The notes beneath the pieces are model-generated. The model was not told where the DNA came from. It did not search any database and saw nothing but the letters and a program-made list of their open reading frames with translations. The translations under genes were made by a program, and so were the position numbers. Shown here piece by piece: positions 61,038-64,000 of a stretch of DNA of 64,000 nt (the stretch's first letter is position 1; each line of letters starts with the position of its first letter). The stretch is taken from the NCBI RefSeq assembly GCF_033446605.1, contig NZ_JAWQUO010000011.1, positions 62,001 to 126,000 on the forward strand, written 5' to 3'. Origin of the DNA: Iodobacter sp025352645 (lineage in GTDB: Bacteria > Pseudomonadota > Gammaproteobacteria > Burkholderiales > Chitinibacteraceae).

Positions 61038-61208
61038 TCTGATTATGTCTCTTGCTCAATGAGCTCTGTGCAGATGGGTTTCTTAAGTGTTGGGCTTGGT
61101 TTTTGAATGTGTAGGGCGGGTGAAACCCGCGAGCCATGCTGAAGAAATACGCGGGTTTCACCCGCCCTACGATATTTATAATGAAATTGAGCAAGAGACA
61201 TAATCAGG
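61038..61208. mobile_element. MITE-like element with perfect 22-bp terminal inverted repeats
   Basis: The ends at 61039-61060 and 61186-61207 are perfect inverted repeats (CTGATTATGTCTCTTGCTCA...). Inside, a perfect 21-bp inverted repeat (61111-61131 / 61150-61170, GTAGGGCGGGTGAAACCCGC) forms a hairpin. Directly outside the ends the 9-mer ACTTGTTTT occurs on both sides (61030-61038 and 61209-61217), consistent with an 8-9 bp target duplication. There is no ORF inside. It sits in the divergent promoter region of the PilZ gene and the small gene at 61267. Related: 35983-36233 and the half-element at 14977. Confidence 0.88.
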
Positions 61209-61266
61209 ACTTGTTTTATGCCGTATTCACAATCTTAGTTCGAGAATGCCCCAAGGAGGAGAGATC

Positions 61267-61485
61267 ATGTCGGATATTTCTGGGATAAAATCCTACGTTG
61301 TTAGCCTAAATCAAGCGCTCAAACAAACATCAACGCAAACCACTCAGCAGCTAGAACAAATTGCCTCACGCGTGGCAAAAAAAGCAGATGCCGCCACCGA
61401 TGTAGGCCTCGCCAGCATTCAGCGCGCCAACGCAACCAATGAGGCGCTAGGCGAGTATCGCAATAAAATTGATACTTTTGCTTAA
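61267..61485 (+). CDS. Small helical protein of unknown function
   Basis: 72-aa hydrophilic protein, predicted mostly coiled coil (SYVVSLNQALKQTSTQTTQQLEQIASRVAKKADAATDVGLASIQRANATNEALGEYRNKIDTFA), without signal peptide or membrane helix. A strong ribosome-binding site AAGGAGG lies seven to eight bases before ATG 61267, which argues for a real, well-translated gene. It starts about 60 bases from the right end of the MITE-like element and is divergent from the PilZ gene. Family not recognised. Confidence 0.75.
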   Translation: MSDISGIKSYVVSLNQALKQTSTQTTQQLEQIASRVAKKADAATDVGLASIQRANATNEALGEYRNKIDTFA

Positions 61486-61541
61486 TAAGACATTAAACAA
61501 CACATCATTGATTCGGCTTGCCTTTACCCGCAGCCGCTAAT

Positions 61542-61572
61542 GGGCGCATCACGATTGATATCGGATGCGCCC
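61542..61572. terminator. Hairpin between the small gene and convergent gspE
   Basis: GGGCGCATC (61542-61550) and GATGCGCCC (61564-61572) form a 9-bp stem with a 13-base loop between two convergent stop codons. The T tract is poor, so termination is probable but not certain. Confidence 0.6.
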
Positions 61573-61583
61573 GTTTGGGCTAT

Positions 61584-63041
61584 TTAAACATCCCGCGTTA
61601 CACGCAAGACTTCTTCTAGCGTTGTTTCACCCTCTAAAACACGGCGAACACCATACTGACGCAGGCTTAGCATGCCTTGGCTGCTGGCATAAAGCTTCAT
61701 CGCCTGCTCGGTAGCCCGCTCATGCATCATGCTACGCAGCGTTTCATCAACCACCAGCAGTTCATACAAGCCACTGCGGCCACGATAGCCGCTCTGCTTA
61801 CATTCAGGGCAACCTACAGCACGATAAATCAGCTTGTCGCTGCCTAATTGCTCAGTGGTTAAAGCATCTGCTGTATGTAGCTGACGGCAAGCTGGGCATA
61901 AGCGACGGGCTAGCCGCTGGGCCAACACACCTAATAAAGACGATGCCAGTAAGAATGGCTCGATCCCCATATCCACCAAACGCGTCACCGCACTGGCCGC
62001 GTCATTAGTGTGCAGGGTGGCCAACACCAAGTGCCCCGTCAGCGATGCTTGCACGGCAATTTGCGCGGTTTCTAAATCACGAATTTCGCCAATCATCACC
62101 ACGTCTGGGTCTTGGCGCAAAATGGCCCGCAGCGCACGAGAAAAAGTCATATCAATCCGCGTGCTAACTTGGGTTTGCCCCACGCCATCTAGATCGTACT
62201 CAATCGGGTCTTCTACCGTCATGATATTGCTGGATTGTGCATCCATACCGCTCATCGCGGCATACAGCGTGGTGGTTTTCCCCGAGCCAGTTGGCCCAGT
62301 CACCAAGATAATGCCGTGCGGCTGAGCGAGCAGCTTTTCTAAAGTAGCCAGCGTATCTGCCGCCATCCCCAGCTTGGCAAGATTTAAGCGCCCTGCTGAT
62401 TTATCCAATAAACGCAGCACCACGCGTTCGCCGTGACCAGTAGGCAGGGTAGACACCCGCACATCCACTGGGCGGCCCGCTATGCGTAAGGTAATCCGGC
62501 CATCTTGTGGCAGGCGTTTTTCGGCGATATCGAGGCCCGCCATCACCTTAATCCGCGATACTAGCGCGGCATGCAAGGCACGCTTAGGCTCGATCACATC
62601 GGCTAGGCGGCCATCGATACGAAACCGCACTACCGAGCGCGTTTCAAATGGCTCGATATGCACATCCGATGCGTTTTCACGCAGGGCTTCGGTAAGGAGC
62701 GCGTTAATCAGCCGAATAATCGGCGCATCATCTTCGGTTTCAAGCAGATCTTCAATTTCGGGCAAGTCTTGCGCAAGGCGGGATAAATCTAGATTTTCTT
62801 CCAGATCATCCACCACCATGGCCGCGCCGCTGCCTTGGCCAAATAATTGCGATAGCTGCGCCTCAAACTCAGCCGCGTCAACCACCGAGATATTTAATGG
62901 CCTAGCAGCAACACGGCGTAATTCGTTTAAGGCAGAAAAATCCCCGCCTTTACGAAACAGTACCGAAACCGAATCGGCCTCATGCAAAACATCCACCACG
63001 CCGCGATCGCGGGCAAAGTGATACGGCACTAAACGACTCAT
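61584..63041 (-). CDS. gspE: Type II secretion ATPase GspE, canonical system
   Basis: 485-aa assembly ATPase. N-terminal GspE domain, then CTE core: ASDVHIEPFETRSVVRFRIDG, Walker A GPTGSGKTTT near residue 247, Asp box IMTVEDPIEYDLDGVGQTQV, Walker B DVVMIGEIRDLETA, His box GHLVLATLHTND and tetracysteine CPAC...CPEC. Compared with the GspE at 7655 it is shorter and has the QTQV motif typical of true GspE. It overlaps gspD by ATGA (63038-63041), matching the gspD-gspE order of classic T2SS operons. Further gsp genes are not found downstream on this strand, so the rest of the system lies elsewhere. Confidence 0.96.
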   Translation of the reverse strand: MSRLVPYHFARDRGVVDVLHEADSVSVLFRKGGDFSALNELRRVAARPLNISVVDAAEFEAQLSQLFGQGSGAAMVVDDLEENLDLSRLAQDLPEIEDLLETEDDAPIIRLINALLTEALRENASDVHIEPFETRSVVRFRIDGRLADVIEPKRALHAALVSRIKVMAGLDIAEKRLPQDGRITLRIAGRPVDVRVSTLPTGHGERVVLRLLDKSAGRLNLAKLGMAADTLATLEKLLAQPHGIILVTGPTGSGKTTTLYAAMSGMDAQSSNIMTVEDPIEYDLDGVGQTQVSTRIDMTFSRALRAILRQDPDVVMIGEIRDLETAQIAVQASLTGHLVLATLHTNDAASAVTRLVDMGIEPFLLASSLLGVLAQRLARRLCPACRQLHTADALTTEQLGSDKLIYRAVGCPECKQSGYRGRSGLYELLVVDETLRSMMHERATEQAMKLYASSQGMLSLRQYGVRRVLEGETTLEEVLRVTRDV

Positions 63042-64000
63042 GGTTTAACTACCGGATCTGATGGAGTAAGCGGCGTTGCTTTGCGCGCATCAATCACTTC
63101 GGGCAAGGCCACCGCAGGCATTTCTGGCAAGACAAAGCTCGCTGGACGCTCAAAGTGATTTTGCTCAGCACGTAAATACTGATAGCGATCAGATGAGAGC
63201 GCGCGTGTTGCATCGGCATCTCTTAGCACCACAGGGCGTAGAAACACCATCAGATTTACTTTCTGTGATGAACGATCCTCATAGCGGAAAAAAGCCCCCA
63301 GATAGGGAATATCGCCCAGTAAAGGTACTTGGCTGCGCTTTACCGTTACCCGATCCTCGATCAGCCCACCCAGCACAATAATCTGCCCATCATCGACTAA
63401 TACTTTGGAATCAATCGAGCGCGTTTTGGTCGCTAAACCCGCACCATTGGTAATCACCGATGGATCGATGCTTGAGACTTCCTGATACACCGTTAACGTA
63501 ATACTGCCGCCTTCCGATACTTGGGGGCGAACGCGTAATTTAATCCCTACATCTTTACGCTCAATCGATACAAATGGATTGGTATTGGCATTAGCAGATG
63601 CCTGCGAGCCAGTAATGATCGGGATATTTTGCCCAACCATGATCTTGGCTTCTTCATTATCCAAGGTCATTAAATTTGGCGTGGAGAGCACATTGCCATC
63701 ACCACTATCTTGCAGTGCGGAGGCTAACACCCCCAAGGTAGGTGTGCGGCCATTTACTGGATTGCCATTGAGAATACCCAAGCTTAAGCCGCCCGGAATC
63801 ACCGATGGATCTTTAGTGGCAATCCCTTTAAGCAAAGAGCCCAAGCCATTTAATGAGGCAGCGCCCACGGCAGAAACGTTTTCGTTGCCCCCAGCCAGCA
63901 GCCACTGCACCCCAAACGCCCCCGCCTTCGATACATTCACCTCTGCAATCATCGCCTCGACATACACCTGAGCACGGCGCACATCCAGCTTATCGATCAC
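63038..64000 (-). CDS. gspD: Type II secretion secretin GspD, 3' part
   Basis: The C-terminal 320 residues of a GspD secretin; the N-terminal domains lie beyond the right edge. Visible are the end of the N3 domain (DVRRAQVYVEAMIAEVNVSKAGAFGVQWLLAGG), the secretin core with GNVLSTPNLMTLDNEEAKIMVGQNIPIITG, KDVGIKLRVRPQVSEGGSITLTVYQEVSSI, the VLGGLIEDRV gate region and VPLLGDIPYLGAFFRYE, then LMVFLRPVVLRD and an S-domain-like tail (ALSSDRYQYLRAEQ). The tail could bind a GspS pilotin. The start codon is outside the window; the gspE start overlaps its stop. Confidence 0.95.
   Translation of the reverse strand: MIDKLDVRRAQVYVEAMIAEVNVSKAGAFGVQWLLAGGNENVSAVGAASLNGLGSLLKGIATKDPSVIPGGLSLGILNGNPVNGRTPTLGVLASALQDSGDGNVLSTPNLMTLDNEEAKIMVGQNIPIITGSQASANANTNPFVSIERKDVGIKLRVRPQVSEGGSITLTVYQEVSSIDPSVITNGAGLATKTRSIDSKVLVDDGQIIVLGGLIEDRVTVKRSQVPLLGDIPYLGAFFRYEDRSSQKVNLMVFLRPVVLRDADATRALSSDRYQYLRAEQNHFERPASFVLPEMPAVALPEVIDARKATPLTPSDPVVKP

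Noticed and set aside
62482..63021. 179-codon plus-strand ORF opposite gspE
   Set aside because: Low-complexity Arg/Ser-rich product antisense to the N-terminal half of canonical GspE.

Overview
The window reads as a chromosomal segment of a betaproteobacterium of the Neisseriales, closest in style to Chromobacteriaceae such as Iodobacter or Chromobacterium. This is inferred from gene content (two type II secretion gene sets, PilU, MutL with an endonuclease motif, RcnR/RcnA, SelD/SelU, ArgJ) and from many short palindromic intergenic repeats, including copies resembling the neisserial dRS3 motif. No phage or plasmid genes and no complete transposase are visible.

Layout. 1-5716: an ExbB/TolQ-type channel subunit cut by the window edge, xseA, pilU, a Nudix-thiamine phosphate synthase-like fusion, a small membrane-anchored protein and a YgjP-type metallopeptidase. 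5995-16150: a long operon-like block encoding a type II secretion/type IV pilus-like machine (GspG, GspF, GspE, PilM-, PilN-, PilO- and PilP-like inner-membrane parts, a lipoprotein secretin and three more pseudopilins). 16187-25347: a 46-bp tandem array, argJ, astE, a DUF885 metalloprotein and hrpA. 25547-33056: secreted or lipid-anchored proteins, including an alkaline-phosphatase-superfamily lipoprotein and a Tat-exported phosphocholine-type phospholipase C. 33116-46053: LysR, GST, tautomerase, a SYLF protein, mutL, the divergent rcnA/rcnR pair with its operator, tRNA-Arg(CCG), a dihaem cytochrome c, an SMR transporter, pepD and rarD. 46418-56486: an adhesin-E-like protein, a DppA-type binding protein, a DUF455 ferritin-like protein, NDH-2, divergent selD/selU, a chemoreceptor and an SDR. 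56687-61485: a class C beta-lactamase, a MerR-controlled CMD/SnoaL gene with an in-frame stop, ArnD, an SRPBCC-PilZ pair and a small coiled-coil protein. 61584-64000: gspE and the 3' part of gspD of a second, canonical type II secretion system.

How the genes fit together. Two distinct secretion-type ATPase/secretin pairs occur about 50 kb apart, beside substrates that such systems typically export; Tat-exported phospholipase C is a classic type II cargo. The first machine has PilMNOP-like inner-membrane parts instead of recognisable GspL/M/C, so its job is open. Two of its gene junctions carry diverged tandem duplications that recreate the start of the downstream gene and leave short start/stop-coupled ORFs; a third junction holds a similar small ORF. 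This is the most unusual structure I found.

Repeats are the second theme. They include a MITE-like family with 22-bp perfect terminal inverted repeats and a candidate 8-9 bp target duplication (61038-61208), a related composite at 35983-36233, another inverted-repeat element at 46074-46252, dRS3-like elements, a 27-bp perfect hairpin inside the secretion operon, and a palindrome of the intergenic type lying inside mutL. Coordinates and translations were read by eye; family assignments rest on motif recognition, without database searches.
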